NCBI GenBank assembly: GCA_900553885.1
Contig: USFD01000036.1
Span: 1-31,057, forward strand
Direction of reading: 5' to 3'
DNA: 31,057 bases
Origin: an uncultured Ruminococcus sp.
GTDB taxonomy: Bacteria > Bacillota > Clostridia > Lachnospirales > Lachnospiraceae
Of the stretch, positions 1 through 8,602 are shown piece after piece (the stretch's first letter is position 1; the number at the start of each line of letters is the position of its first letter). The notes under the pieces are model-generated. The model searched no databases and was not told the origin of the DNA. It saw only the letters and a list, made by a program, of their open reading frames with translations. The position numbers were made by a program, and so were the translations under genes.

Positions 1-110
1 TACCTAAAAGAAATTTTTTGCTAATTTATACTTGACTTTTCATAGCTGGTCTCCTCTATAAAAGATGCTACATTATATACTGGCAACAAAAATGAAAGTT
101 CTACCTACAT
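1..110 (-). pseudogene. Remnant of a family 2 glycosyltransferase (5' end), broken by a stop at codon 2
   Basis: A strong Shine-Dalgarno (GGAGGAG, 116-122) sits 7 nt before an ATG at 110-108, but the next codon is TAG. In frame after the stop the sequence reads VELSFLLPVYNVASFIEE, which is the typical N-terminal beta-strand of GT2 (GT-A fold) enzymes. The frame then drifts and meets a TAG at 23-21. I read this as the decayed start of a GT2 gene that was once the next cistron after wzx. The rest lies outside the window, so I cannot tell whether it is truncated or frameshifted. A second ATG with its own GAGGAG (about 42-57) is stopped after five codons. Confidence 0.6.
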
Positions 111-357
111 AAGCTCTCCTCCATATTTACTCAAAATTAAACTATAAATCTTCTTCGTCAAAGTGATTTTTCTCATCAATCCCGCTAAGAATATTTATGA
201 CCATCACAGCCAAAAAGTGTGCTTACGACGAAAGATTCCCTCATGCCCCGTGGAAACATTCTTTCAGATCATATTAAGGCAATAGATTTTTATATTTGCG
301 AAAATAGTTTCATACTTCATTGCTATAAGAATTAGTATGTCTTATATTTTTTTAATA
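111..357 (-). other. Gap after wzx with possible decayed coding tail
   Basis: There is no intact gene here. On the minus strand one frame ends INILSGIDEKNHFDEEDL and then TAG at 144-142. That is 31 nt before the ATG of the broken GT2, which is normal operon spacing. This looks like the C-terminal end of a deleted upstream gene, but 27 codons is too short to be sure. Next to wzx (about 340-357) there is an A/T-rich tract without a GC-rich hairpin, so I see no good terminator for the operon. Confidence 0.35.
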
Positions 358-1872
358 TTATCTTCCAATGTGTAATGTATTTTTGATATAGTCCCTCTCG
401 TCCTGCTGCAGTCCCCATTTCCAAATTAGAATGCAATAAATCGCCAAAAACTCAACACCTTTAATTAAGAAATTTATAACTCCATTTTCTCCCCATGTAG
501 TGAGTGGAACACAAATGATCCCGGCAAGCACCCCCATTGGAAGAAGCCCTCTGAAAATCGATGCAAACATTCTCACTATGTTCATTTTAAATGTCCGGGC
601 ATAATACCAGTTCATGAGGAAAATATGTCCAACACAAAGCGAAAGAAATGTTCCCATTGCGGCTCCCCAAAAGCTAAATCGTTTTATCAGTATCACCGAC
701 ACAATTACATTTACCACAGCCATAATTACGAGAACAATAGAGCGGAACAATCTCTTTAATGTGGCATCCAAGATAGAAACAGCTGCATTCTCAACAAGCG
801 GTACAGTCACTGGAATGATTAAAAAGAGAATAATATAGTAGGCATCAATATACTTCTCTCCAATCCAAATAGATATAAACTCTTTTCCCAGAACCGCAAA
901 ACCAGAAACAACTGCAATTGCAATCATTGCCTGATAACGTCCCGGTTTAATTACAAAATCCGTAAGTTCTTCGCCAGATGCATTAGTTGTAACTAACCGT
1001 GTTGCCTTTGGCAAAAAGAATGTAGACAAAACCGAAACAATGGAATTATAGGTTCCATACACAAGCAATGCGGACGAATACATAGTAATGATCCATTTTT
1101 CCGGAACCATTGCACCTAAAAGCATTGTATCTACATTATTATTTACTTGATTAACAATCGCTTGCAACAGTATTGCTAACGAGAACGACAGCATCTCCAA
1201 TAACTCTCTTTTTGCAATATACGTAAGTTTCGGATATTCTTTCAATACAAATAATGAGTACCCTGCTGATAACAAAAAAATGATAACTGCAATCAAACAA
1301 TCTACCAAAGTAACAGCCACCGCATCAAAACCAAGTTTTAAAACAATCACAATCAAAGGAACCCTCAAAAGATTCTTCAAAAGCGAGAGTCCAGAATTGA
1401 ATGCAAAACGTTCATGACCAATTGCACAACCGTTAAATGCATCCGTTAGAATGTGAAATATTGTAGAAAGGACAAAAATAGAAAAGATAACTTGTCCTTT
1501 CCGAATCATTCCAGCAGAATAATTTGTGCCATAGATGGAAGGTATCATAACACACATCACGCTACCGATAATTGCAACAATCACTGCCATAATCATAGAT
1601 GTAAGCATAGCCAGCGCCAGTGTATTTTGCTTTTCCTGCAGGTTATGTTCACCTAGTGTATCATATTTTACAATTGCTCTTGCAACAATTGTCGAAACGC
1701 CTAAGTTAAACATTGCAAGCGGGCCGGCAAAGGACTGCATTACCTTATAAATACTATATCCTTCATCTCCCAGCGCCCTAATAATAAAAGGTGTAAGGAA
1801 AATATTGGTCACAGTACCCAATACTAGATTTAAATAGGATATGCTGACTCCGATTTTCTTTTGATTATTCAT
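358..1872 (-). CDS. wzx: Wzx-type polysaccharide flippase (MOP/PST family)
   Basis: This 504-residue, very hydrophobic protein has about 12-14 predicted membrane segments and no large soluble domain, as expected for the polysaccharide transporter branch of the MOP superfamily. Such proteins move undecaprenyl-diphosphate-linked repeat units from the cytoplasmic to the outer face of the membrane. The N-terminus (ISYLNLVLGTVTNIFLTPFI) and the following ALGDEGYSIYK segment are typical of RfbX/Wzx. The start ATG has AGAGGAAAAGG just upstream and overlaps the previous gene by 8 nt, indicating translational coupling. It is the last intact gene of the operon. The function class is firm; substrate specificity cannot be read from the sequence. 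Confidence 0.88.
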   Translation of the reverse strand: MNNQKKIGVSISYLNLVLGTVTNIFLTPFIIRALGDEGYSIYKVMQSFAGPLAMFNLGVSTIVARAIVKYDTLGEHNLQEKQNTLALAMLTSMIMAVIVAIIGSVMCVMIPSIYGTNYSAGMIRKGQVIFSIFVLSTIFHILTDAFNGCAIGHERFAFNSGLSLLKNLLRVPLIVIVLKLGFDAVAVTLVDCLIAVIIFLLSAGYSLFVLKEYPKLTYIAKRELLEMLSFSLAILLQAIVNQVNNNVDTMLLGAMVPEKWIITMYSSALLVYGTYNSIVSVLSTFFLPKATRLVTTNASGEELTDFVIKPGRYQAMIAIAVVSGFAVLGKEFISIWIGEKYIDAYYIILFLIIPVTVPLVENAAVSILDATLKRLFRSIVLVIMAVVNVIVSVILIKRFSFWGAAMGTFLSLCVGHIFLMNWYYARTFKMNIVRMFASIFRGLLPMGVLAGIICVPLTTWGENGVINFLIKGVEFLAIYCILIWKWGLQQDERDYIKNTLHIGR

Positions 1873-3010
1873 ACCTTTTCCTCTTAATTAGTTGCTTAAC
1901 CCATTGTTTCCAGTTTTTCCAAAAAGGAGTGGGAACTTCCGCATTAATAGCATATATAAAACCCTTTTTCTTGACCAGTTTCACAAATTTCATATGTCTG
2001 TCTATCACTTGCTGGGGTAAATGACCATTCCTGATATTATAAGCCCCTTTCTCTAAGGAGATCGATTCTAATACTAACTTTGATATCAGTTTTTGCATAA
2101 TTTTTTCGCCCTTTTCTGAATTAGTAAGTACAAGAGAAATCCCTCTATTTTGGTTGTCCATATTGGATAGCTGCTTATACAGCCAAAAATCTGCAAGGAT
2201 AATATCTGCTGCATGGTTGTCCGCAAAATCACATTCATAGCAATAATCTCTTTTGGTAAGCGACTTCAAAAAACCTTTATAATACGGATCCAAAGTAGCC
2301 AATCTTGTGTATTCCCGTCCATCTTGAAACCGAATGTAGATAGAATGTGTATTCCATCCAAAATTTTTAGGGCGAAAATCAACATATTTGACTCTTGAAG
2401 AAAAGCGTTTTTCTAAATGGTTCAAATACTGGTCATACATCTGATGTGAAGGAAGCCCTCCACAGGAAAAATCACAAACAATTAAATTATCGTATTCTTT
2501 GCCCAAAAAACGTTTTAATCCGGCAGCCTGGCAAGGAGACCCGCAGAATAAAACATTGCGCTCATTTATCAATTCCATTTTGATTTTTCGAAAAGAATCA
2601 CCTATCTCGCTTTCCACATACTTGCTTTTTTGCAAATCACACAGCGCAATGTCGTCCGTACTGCGGAATACAACAGAATGCTGATCTTCCGCAAAGGCAG
2701 CGCCGAATACTATTCCACCACTATCCAAAACCAACTGTGCAATTGCATGAAAAAGACCACCAGAAGAACTACTGGAAAGGACAGAATTGTCGTCCATATA
2801 ACCGATATATCCCGCAATAAGATTTTGTGTTTTCGAAGGGTTATTCACCGGGCAGACATCTATACATCTTCCGCAAGCAACACAGTGAGATTCATCTATA
2901 TAAAGTGAATAATATAAATTTTCCCTGTCTACACGAATCGCGTTAACTGGACATATGTTCACGCATGCACCACAGTTTGCGCATTTTTGGAATCGAGAAA
3001 TATTATTCAT
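1865..3010 (-). CDS. Ferredoxin-domain / coenzyme F420 dehydrogenase beta-subunit-like protein
   Basis: This 381-residue protein begins with two [4Fe-4S] ferredoxin motifs: C10, C13, C16, C20 and C43, C46, C49, C53. They are followed by FrhB/FdhB-type N- and C-terminal domains (SSSSGGLFHAIAQ, near 78-90; FCGSPCQAAGLKRFL, in the middle; CYECDFADNHAADI, further on). Proteins of this type are common in Firmicutes and archaeal polysaccharide loci, often next to a pyruvyl transferase, but their reaction in glycan synthesis is not established. A redox step on a sugar or a flavin-linked reduction is inference only. The start overlaps the end of the pyruvyl transferase by 8 nt, and its end overlaps wzx by 8 nt, so the three are tightly coupled. 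AAGGAGGG lies about 12 nt before the ATG. Confidence 0.85.
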   Translation of the reverse strand: MNNISRFQKCANCGACVNICPVNAIRVDRENLYYSLYIDESHCVACGRCIDVCPVNNPSKTQNLIAGYIGYMDDNSVLSSSSSGGLFHAIAQLVLDSGGIVFGAAFAEDQHSVVFRSTDDIALCDLQKSKYVESEIGDSFRKIKMELINERNVLFCGSPCQAAGLKRFLGKEYDNLIVCDFSCGGLPSHQMYDQYLNHLEKRFSSRVKYVDFRPKNFGWNTHSIYIRFQDGREYTRLATLDPYYKGFLKSLTKRDYCYECDFADNHAADIILADFWLYKQLSNMDNQNRGISLVLTNSEKGEKIMQKLISKLVLESISLEKGAYNIRNGHLPQQVIDRHMKFVKLVKKKGFIYAINAEVPTPFWKNWKQWVKQLIKRKRYE

Positions 3011-4073
3011 TACTAAAAATTTCCCTCCTTAAATAGTCTATGCTTCGCTGCTTTTCTTGTTTAATACAAGTATTTACTATCTTGTAATCCGGTAAAAAAT
3101 CCATCAGCATATCCAACTTAGAAGCAGTAGAAACATGCAATATTTTCAAAAGACTGTTAATCCTGGACGGTGCGTTAGGATTTAGGACAGGATAAAAAGG
3201 TTTATTAAAAATCACAGAAAATGCTGTTCCATGAAAAGAGGATGTTACAACCGCCTGCGCATGATCAATCAGCCACAGGAATTCTGCCGGTCCAGCATCT
3301 ATTATCCGTTTATTGGCATAAATTGGTCTGATAGCATCTTGAATACTAACAATTTGATACCCTGTATTTTTGTGCAATTTTTTTAAATAGTCGTTCAAAA
3401 TTCGATCCCAGTAAAGTGCATAAACCAAAATATATGGTTTTTTAATATCATAGACACTCTCATACTGTCTCCAATCCGCTGCAGAAATCAAAAAAGTAGG
3501 ATCAATATGCTGTAAAACAGGCTTATCGGTATACTTCTGAATAACAGGAATCATATCTTCCTCACGGACAGAAATGGAATCAAAGTTTTTCAACAGCCCT
3601 GCAAATTTTTTCTCATTCTCCGGCGGAATATCCAACACTCCCATACTAGCCGCATAAGATATTCTCTTTTTATCTATAGGAGCGTAGTCAAGGAAAGAAT
3701 CCCCACGGCAGAGTACTGGATGCCAGATTTGATCACTTCCAGCAATATAAATATCTGCAGAAGGAAGCTCATTTGGGAGTTGATCTTTGGAAGAAACTGT
3801 GATTCTATTGATTCTTTCGTCCATAAACTGAAAACACCGAACCCTGCCTTTCTCCAGCTTTTCCTTATTCATTATTCGGAAAAAAAAGTTTGCGTTCTCC
3901 ATATTCAGTCCAGGTTTCACCCTCTTCATCACTGGAACCTGCTCCTCAGATGCAAAGGTAATAGTCGCTGGTTCTGCGCCGATTGCTTTAATCACATGTT
4001 GAAGGGCGAATGATTGTAGAATAGAGCCAAAGCTCGTCCAATGACAATACGTTGAAATAAGTATTTTTTTCAC
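3003..4073 (-). CDS. Polysaccharide pyruvyl transferase family protein (CsaB/WcaK-like)
   Basis: This 356-residue protein belongs to the polysaccharide pyruvyl transferase family (PF04230), which transfers pyruvate from phosphoenolpyruvate to a sugar as a ketal. Recognisable blocks are the N-terminal ISTYCHWTSFGSILQSFALQ, the central YIAGSDQIWHP, the IDPTFLI segment and the C-terminal SSFHGTAFSVIFNKPF, which is the hallmark of the GT-B-like second half. The start is GTG, supported by GGAGG 10 nt upstream; no competing ATG is close. It is cytoplasmic, with no signal peptide. Coupling with the ferredoxin-like gene suggests a shared modification step. Some family members in such loci may act on other donors, so pyruvylation itself is inferred. 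Confidence 0.85.
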   Translation of the reverse strand: MKKILISTYCHWTSFGSILQSFALQHVIKAIGAEPATITFASEEQVPVMKRVKPGLNMENANFFFRIMNKEKLEKGRVRCFQFMDERINRITVSSKDQLPNELPSADIYIAGSDQIWHPVLCRGDSFLDYAPIDKKRISYAASMGVLDIPPENEKKFAGLLKNFDSISVREEDMIPVIQKYTDKPVLQHIDPTFLISAADWRQYESVYDIKKPYILVYALYWDRILNDYLKKLHKNTGYQIVSIQDAIRPIYANKRIIDAGPAEFLWLIDHAQAVVTSSFHGTAFSVIFNKPFYPVLNPNAPSRINSLLKILHVSTASKLDMLMDFLPDYKIVNTCIKQEKQRSIDYLRREIFSNE

Positions 4074-4090
4074 CTGAATCTAGCCTCCGT

Positions 4091-5089
4091 TTATCTACGT
4101 TTTACCTTTTTCTTTATCTTTCCAATTACATTCTTCCATTCTCCCTTTTCTGCAAAAATAATTCTTCTGCAATATCCTTCTATTTTAGACACAATTGTTT
4201 GCTTAAATTTTTTTTGAACCCGGTCATAATAATTCCAGTCTTCTACGATATATTGAGGATGTTTCAGCGGAAATGCAATAGAATAGGTTTCAGCATTGAA
4301 ATATTCTCTCGTTTTATGATCCAGTTTTTTCAGATTATTTACGGCATGTTCACTATCTGCGGTAAGCCCAATATTGGTTATTAAATTCATTTTAGGGACA
4401 ATTGCCATTTGTGCCTGTAATGCCATAGCCATACCACTTTGAAATGTCCAGGATGTCAATTTTTCACCTGCATTAAGTTTTTCCAAACGTTCTCTTCCTT
4501 CCTGCCTTGCATTCTGGTAAAATGGATACTTACGTTCTACACAACGCATTGAATAATCATCTGCCATAAAAGAAAGATAAAAATCCATATTATCCCACGC
4601 TCTTTTCCAAGTAGCCCATCCCCAGCAGCAACCTGGTCCGAAAAAGTAACTGTTCGGAGTCTCATTATATATACCTAGATGATTCATTGCATCAATCATA
4701 TGTATACGGTTATCATCTTTATATCGCTCAAGCAATTCTTCACAAAATCGGAAAAAATCCTGATGTGGTATACAATCATCTTCAAAAATAATTAATCTAT
4801 CCACATATTTAAATGCCCAGGAAATACCTGAATACATTCTCATACCACAACCTAAATTTTTATCCGAATAATTCTTATATACTTTGCACTCCCAATCAAT
4901 ATTTTCTGCAATTTTCTGGCATTTCTTGATATTATCAATATCATCGGAACGGTTCTCCCTTGCCCCATCACAAGATAAAAACAGCACAGATGGCTTTGCC
5001 TCCCTGACTGCCTCGAATACATATTGAAATGTATCCGGTCTATTAAAAAAATTCAGATAAACCGGTACATTCACTTTCCAGTGTTCCAT
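4091..5089 (-). CDS. GT-A-type glycosyltransferase
   Basis: This 332-residue protein starts with VPVYLNFFNRPDTF (residues 9-22), followed by an EDD acidic motif at 103-105 (IFEDDCIP) that would bind the nucleotide-sugar and metal. A GWATWKRAWD block follows near the middle. This pattern is seen in GT2-like transferases of capsule loci that are often labelled hemolysin-related or HlpA-like by automatic annotation. The C-terminus is strongly basic (KIKKKVKRR), suggesting membrane association. GGAGAAAAGCG precedes the ATG. It lies 11 nt after the previous gene and 17 nt before the next. Donor and acceptor are unknown. Confidence 0.78.
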   Translation of the reverse strand: MEHWKVNVPVYLNFFNRPDTFQYVFEAVREAKPSVLFLSCDGARENRSDDIDNIKKCQKIAENIDWECKVYKNYSDKNLGCGMRMYSGISWAFKYVDRLIIFEDDCIPHQDFFRFCEELLERYKDDNRIHMIDAMNHLGIYNETPNSYFFGPGCCWGWATWKRAWDNMDFYLSFMADDYSMRCVERKYPFYQNARQEGRERLEKLNAGEKLTSWTFQSGMAMALQAQMAIVPKMNLITNIGLTADSEHAVNNLKKLDHKTREYFNAETYSIAFPLKHPQYIVEDWNYYDRVQKKFKQTIVSKIEGYCRRIIFAEKGEWKNVIGKIKKKVKRR

Positions 5090-5100
5090 CGCTTTTCTCC

Positions 5101-6246
5101 TTAATCAGTCAATAATTTTTTCATATCTTTTTCAAATTGATCCGAAAGTTGTCTAATATACTCTCTACTATCATATTTATCATTTAAATCTATACTCATA
5201 ATAGCTTTTGCTATATCTTCCGGAGTCTGTTTATCATAATAAAACACCATATTCCCGACAGCAGAAGTCTCAATTGCAGGAATCCTAATGCTCACTACCC
5301 GAAGCCCATTCGCCATATATGAAAGGATCTTACTTGGAAAGGATGACCCATTAAATGCAGCATTTGGCTCCTGTGTGCTTAGACCAATATCGCAGCTCTG
5401 TATAAAACGAATATACTGTTTTCCTGATAATACACCATCATAAGTAATTTTGGCGCTACTATCTAATGAAATTTTTGCAATCAAGTCCTCTATCTCCTGT
5501 ATATCTTTCTTTGACCCAAAACCGAGAATATGTATATGATAATCAGGAGACAAAAATTTGACGGCAGTAGCGGCGGCTACAGCGCCACCTTTTCTTGGGT
5601 CTAACGTACCTGCGTATACACAATGAATTGTCTGCTTGCGCTCGTTCTGCAAATTCTTATGGAACAAGTCACATTTTTCATCTGGTTCCACCTGATAGGT
5701 ACCATGAATAATCACCTCCGGTTTACCATTAGGATTAACAACGTCACTCAGAAGTTTTGTTGGAAAAATATATGCATCTGCCCGCTGCAAGAATTTAACT
5801 TCCTTTTTCCTCATATATTTTTTCCCTGTCACATCAGAATATATCTCTTCAACCTCCAATATAAGTTTAAATTTTTTAATCTTGTGAACAAAATTAATTT
5901 CATTCATATAACCAAGAGAATGATAAACCAGAACCTTTTCACTTTTCTTAATATTTTTTAACATCCAGACAACAAATCGTATTCTGTCTATCTGCCGGCA
6001 CAAAAATCTGCTTATCTTCCAATTATGTGGAGTACTTGCAAAATACTGAATCGTTTGTGTTTCATTTATATTAACAATTTCATTTTTCTGAGGTGATTCT
6101 TTCCTTGTTGCTCTTGATATTATCTCTGCTTTCCCAGAAACAAATGCGATCACTTCAGCTATATAAGACATTTTATTGACTGCAGCTAATGTGCAGTTCG
6201 ATTCTTTTGCTCTCTCACCATCAGCATAATATCCAAAATATTTCAT
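5101..6246 (-). CDS. GT4-like glycosyltransferase
   Basis: This 381-residue protein resembles GT-B fold, family 4-type transferases. The second Rossmann domain opens with HCVYAGTLDPRKGG and ends with SSFPSKILSYMANGLRVVS, in the position of the donor-binding region. The first half (residues 1 to about 190) is more divergent and has EVEEIYSDVTGKKYMRKKE before the linker. There are no membrane segments, so it should act at the inner face of the membrane. It lies 11 nt downstream of the polymerase gene with AAAGGTGAACAG before the ATG. The canonical EX7E motif is not evident, so the family call rests on overall pattern. Sugar specificity cannot be read. Confidence 0.72.
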   Translation of the reverse strand: MKYFGYYADGERAKESNCTLAAVNKMSYIAEVIAFVSGKAEIISRATRKESPQKNEIVNINETQTIQYFASTPHNWKISRFLCRQIDRIRFVVWMLKNIKKSEKVLVYHSLGYMNEINFVHKIKKFKLILEVEEIYSDVTGKKYMRKKEVKFLQRADAYIFPTKLLSDVVNPNGKPEVIIHGTYQVEPDEKCDLFHKNLQNERKQTIHCVYAGTLDPRKGGAVAAATAVKFLSPDYHIHILGFGSKKDIQEIEDLIAKISLDSSAKITYDGVLSGKQYIRFIQSCDIGLSTQEPNAAFNGSSFPSKILSYMANGLRVVSIRIPAIETSAVGNMVFYYDKQTPEDIAKAIMSIDLNDKYDSREYIRQLSDQFEKDMKKLLTD

Positions 6247-6257
6247 CTGTTCACCTT

Positions 6258-7364
6258 TTACCTCAACATTGAGTCCTGCCAGAAAAAGCTATAAGAAGGT
6301 TGACTTCTAATCAACAATATTACCAACAATCCGACTACCACTATTGTTGCAATTTTTTTACTTTTTTCATCAAATACACTCTCTATCATTTCCGGGATTA
6401 AAAAAACTAAATAAATCGAAAAATATTGAACTATTCTCATTGAGCTTGGATTAATCCAGGTTAAAGGCGTAAAAAAGAGTGCTAAATATAATGCGATATA
6501 AAACCTGTTATTTGTTTTTAGATCATAATCTCTTTTGTACGAAATTATACTCAATATAAACAACGCAACTAGCAATATAGTAAACATAAAAGTTCCCGCG
6601 CCTGCATAATCTTCAGAATACTCGGTATAACCTGACAGATCGATAAATACAGTTTTGAGCTGATTTCTGAAAATAAAAGCTAATATTATTGCAAACGTCC
6701 ATCCACAAATGCTTTTTTTTGTCACTGGTATTCTGCTCAGAAAGTAAAACGGAATAAATATAAGCGCTGAATAATGAATGGTTGAAGCTAATAAACATAT
6801 AATAATAAAAGCCACCAGCTTTTTATTTTTTATCCATTTATCTCCAATAAGTACAACCATAGCCGTTGCAATTGTCTGTCTTATACCTGTAATTGAAAAA
6901 AAAGCATAAAATAAACTTGAATACAATACAAAACTTATAATAGGATTTTTAGATTCCCTAATTACCCAAATAATAAATGGCACCATAAATATAATTGCTA
7001 TAATTATCAAATATACTTGATAATTTTCTGTTATGATTTGCGTTAATTTAACAAATAAATTATATCCCGGATCCCTTATATCTTGGTGTAATATATATCT
7101 TCCATAAATATCATCAACAAGCTCAGATATATTAATGTTTTTTACAGAATTATAAGATATATAATAAGAGTCGGTATCGGAACCAACTGTCAGACTTCGC
7201 AACCCGGAAATAAGTATCCATAAACTACCTGCAAATATACAATATATTTTTTTTCGGGTAAGAGACATGGCTCTCTGACCAAACAAATCCGAGCCATCAT
7301 ATACCCCATATAAGATAATTGCTCCAACAACAATTTCTAAAAAAATATTTATGTAATAAATCAT
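6258..7364 (-). CDS. wzy: EpsG-family repeat-unit polymerase (Wzy)
   Basis: This 368-residue integral membrane protein has about 10 hydrophobic segments. It carries GLRSLTVGSDTDSYY near residues 59-73, which matches the R-x-x-x-x-G-x-D-T-x-x-Y signature of the EpsG family (PF14897). It also has FSITGIRQTIATA in a central membrane segment and PLTWINPSSMRIVQYFSIY near the C-terminus, both typical of that family. EpsG proteins act as Wzy-type polymerases, joining lipid-linked repeat units on the outer face. It is the only polymerase candidate in the locus, which supports the assignment. TAGGAAAGC precedes the ATG. Codon use is strongly AT-rich, like its neighbours. Confidence 0.85.
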   Translation of the reverse strand: MIYYINIFLEIVVGAIILYGVYDGSDLFGQRAMSLTRKKIYCIFAGSLWILISGLRSLTVGSDTDSYYISYNSVKNINISELVDDIYGRYILHQDIRDPGYNLFVKLTQIITENYQVYLIIIAIIFMVPFIIWVIRESKNPIISFVLYSSLFYAFFSITGIRQTIATAMVVLIGDKWIKNKKLVAFIIICLLASTIHYSALIFIPFYFLSRIPVTKKSICGWTFAIILAFIFRNQLKTVFIDLSGYTEYSEDYAGAGTFMFTILLVALFILSIISYKRDYDLKTNNRFYIALYLALFFTPLTWINPSSMRIVQYFSIYLVFLIPEMIESVFDEKSKKIATIVVVGLLVILLIRSQPSYSFFWQDSMLR

Positions 7365-7379
7365 GCTTTCCTACCCTAT

Positions 7380-8594
7380 TTAAGAATTTAAAAGAGAATA
7401 ATATATATCCAGATATTTGCTTAATTGCTTTGTTATCATAAAATTTTTTCTGGCATAATCTCTACATGCAGCAGCATATTTATAACTTCCAGTTTTCCTG
7501 ATAATATTAATGTAATGATAAATATCATCAACGTTCGCATTATGTGAAACAAAACCTGTTCCCTTACCAACAAGCTCCGCATTAGCAGTTGAATCTATCG
7601 AAATAACAGGGGTTCCACAAGACAGCGCTTCAACTACAACTTTACCAAATGATTCTTCAGGTGACATCTGTAAAAAAACGTCAGCCATGGAATAATAAGT
7701 TGCCAGATCATCAACACTTTGAGTCTCTGGTATATGAATTATATTAGAAGGCATTTTTTCCTCATTCAAACGGCCTACTAAAATAATGATCTCATCGTCA
7801 TTGAGAAGTCCGGATAATTTATAAAAAGTTGATAATCCTTTTAAATCACTCCACATAGATGACACACCCAATATAATAAATTTCCCTTGGAGTCCAAGCT
7901 TCCTACGCATTTGATCGGCCTCCATTTTTTTAGGCCTGAATACATCTAAATCAACCCAGTTATATATAGTTTCAGTTATATTTGCATTTTGTAAAATAGA
8001 GCTGTATACTTCATTCGTTATCCATTTAGATACCCCTATTACGGCTAATCTTTTCATTTTTTTATAACAGGATGCCTTATCCATCAGCATCTTATTAGTT
8101 TTATCAAAAAACCATGTCGGAATATCTTTTTTTAATTGCGGACAATTACCGCAACTTGCTTTCCATTTATAGCAGCCGGCCTTTGTATAGTGAGTACATT
8201 TTCCTGTATAAAACCAGCAATCATGCAATGTAATAACAGTAGCGATATTTCTATCCCCTAAATAATTTAATAGTTTAATTACGTTCAGGTAATTAGAATG
8301 CAGATTTCCAAGATGAACAATATCCGGCTTGATTTTATCCATAAATCTTAATAATTTTTCTGTCGCTTTATTTGAATAATATCCTTGCAATCCACTTACT
8401 CTTGCCATTACAGAATGAAATTTAACATCATTAACTGTCCCTATTACAAATTCATGTGGCTCTAAGTCACTACAGCCTTGAGAACAGGCAACGTATGATT
8501 CTATATTGTTCTGTTTTAAATATTCATGCAGCTCTTTGACCATGCTGCCAGTACTTCCATGTCCATATACTGCATTTATCTGTAAAACTCTCAT
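7380..8594 (-). CDS. Glycosyltransferase family 4 with Cys-rich insertion
   Basis: I start this at ATG 8594 (404 residues). An upstream TTG at 8606 would extend it by four codons, but GAGGG sits 5 nt before this ATG. The protein opens with VLQINAVYGHGSTGSM, the glycine-rich donor-side loop of GT4 enzymes, and ends with the donor block EESFGKVVVEALSCGTPVIS, which contains the EX7E motif. Between them is an unusual cysteine cluster (C126, C133, C141, C148, C151) seen in a GT4 subgroup of capsule loci, perhaps structural or metal binding. The gene overlaps nothing but starts 9 nt after the previous stop. The specific linkage is unknown. Confidence 0.85.
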   Translation of the reverse strand: MRVLQINAVYGHGSTGSMVKELHEYLKQNNIESYVACSQGCSDLEPHEFVIGTVNDVKFHSVMARVSGLQGYYSNKATEKLLRFMDKIKPDIVHLGNLHSNYLNVIKLLNYLGDRNIATVITLHDCWFYTGKCTHYTKAGCYKWKASCGNCPQLKKDIPTWFFDKTNKMLMDKASCYKKMKRLAVIGVSKWITNEVYSSILQNANITETIYNWVDLDVFRPKKMEADQMRRKLGLQGKFIILGVSSMWSDLKGLSTFYKLSGLLNDDEIIILVGRLNEEKMPSNIIHIPETQSVDDLATYYSMADVFLQMSPEESFGKVVVEALSCGTPVISIDSTANAELVGKGTGFVSHNANVDDIYHYINIIRKTGSYKYAAACRDYARKNFMITKQLSKYLDIYYSLLNS

Positions 8595-8602
8595 ATTTTC
8601 CC

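Noticed and set aside
185..266. Short minus-strand peptide MFPRGMRESFVVSTLFG...
   Set aside because: It is about 21 codons with no ribosome site or homology I recognise; likely chance.
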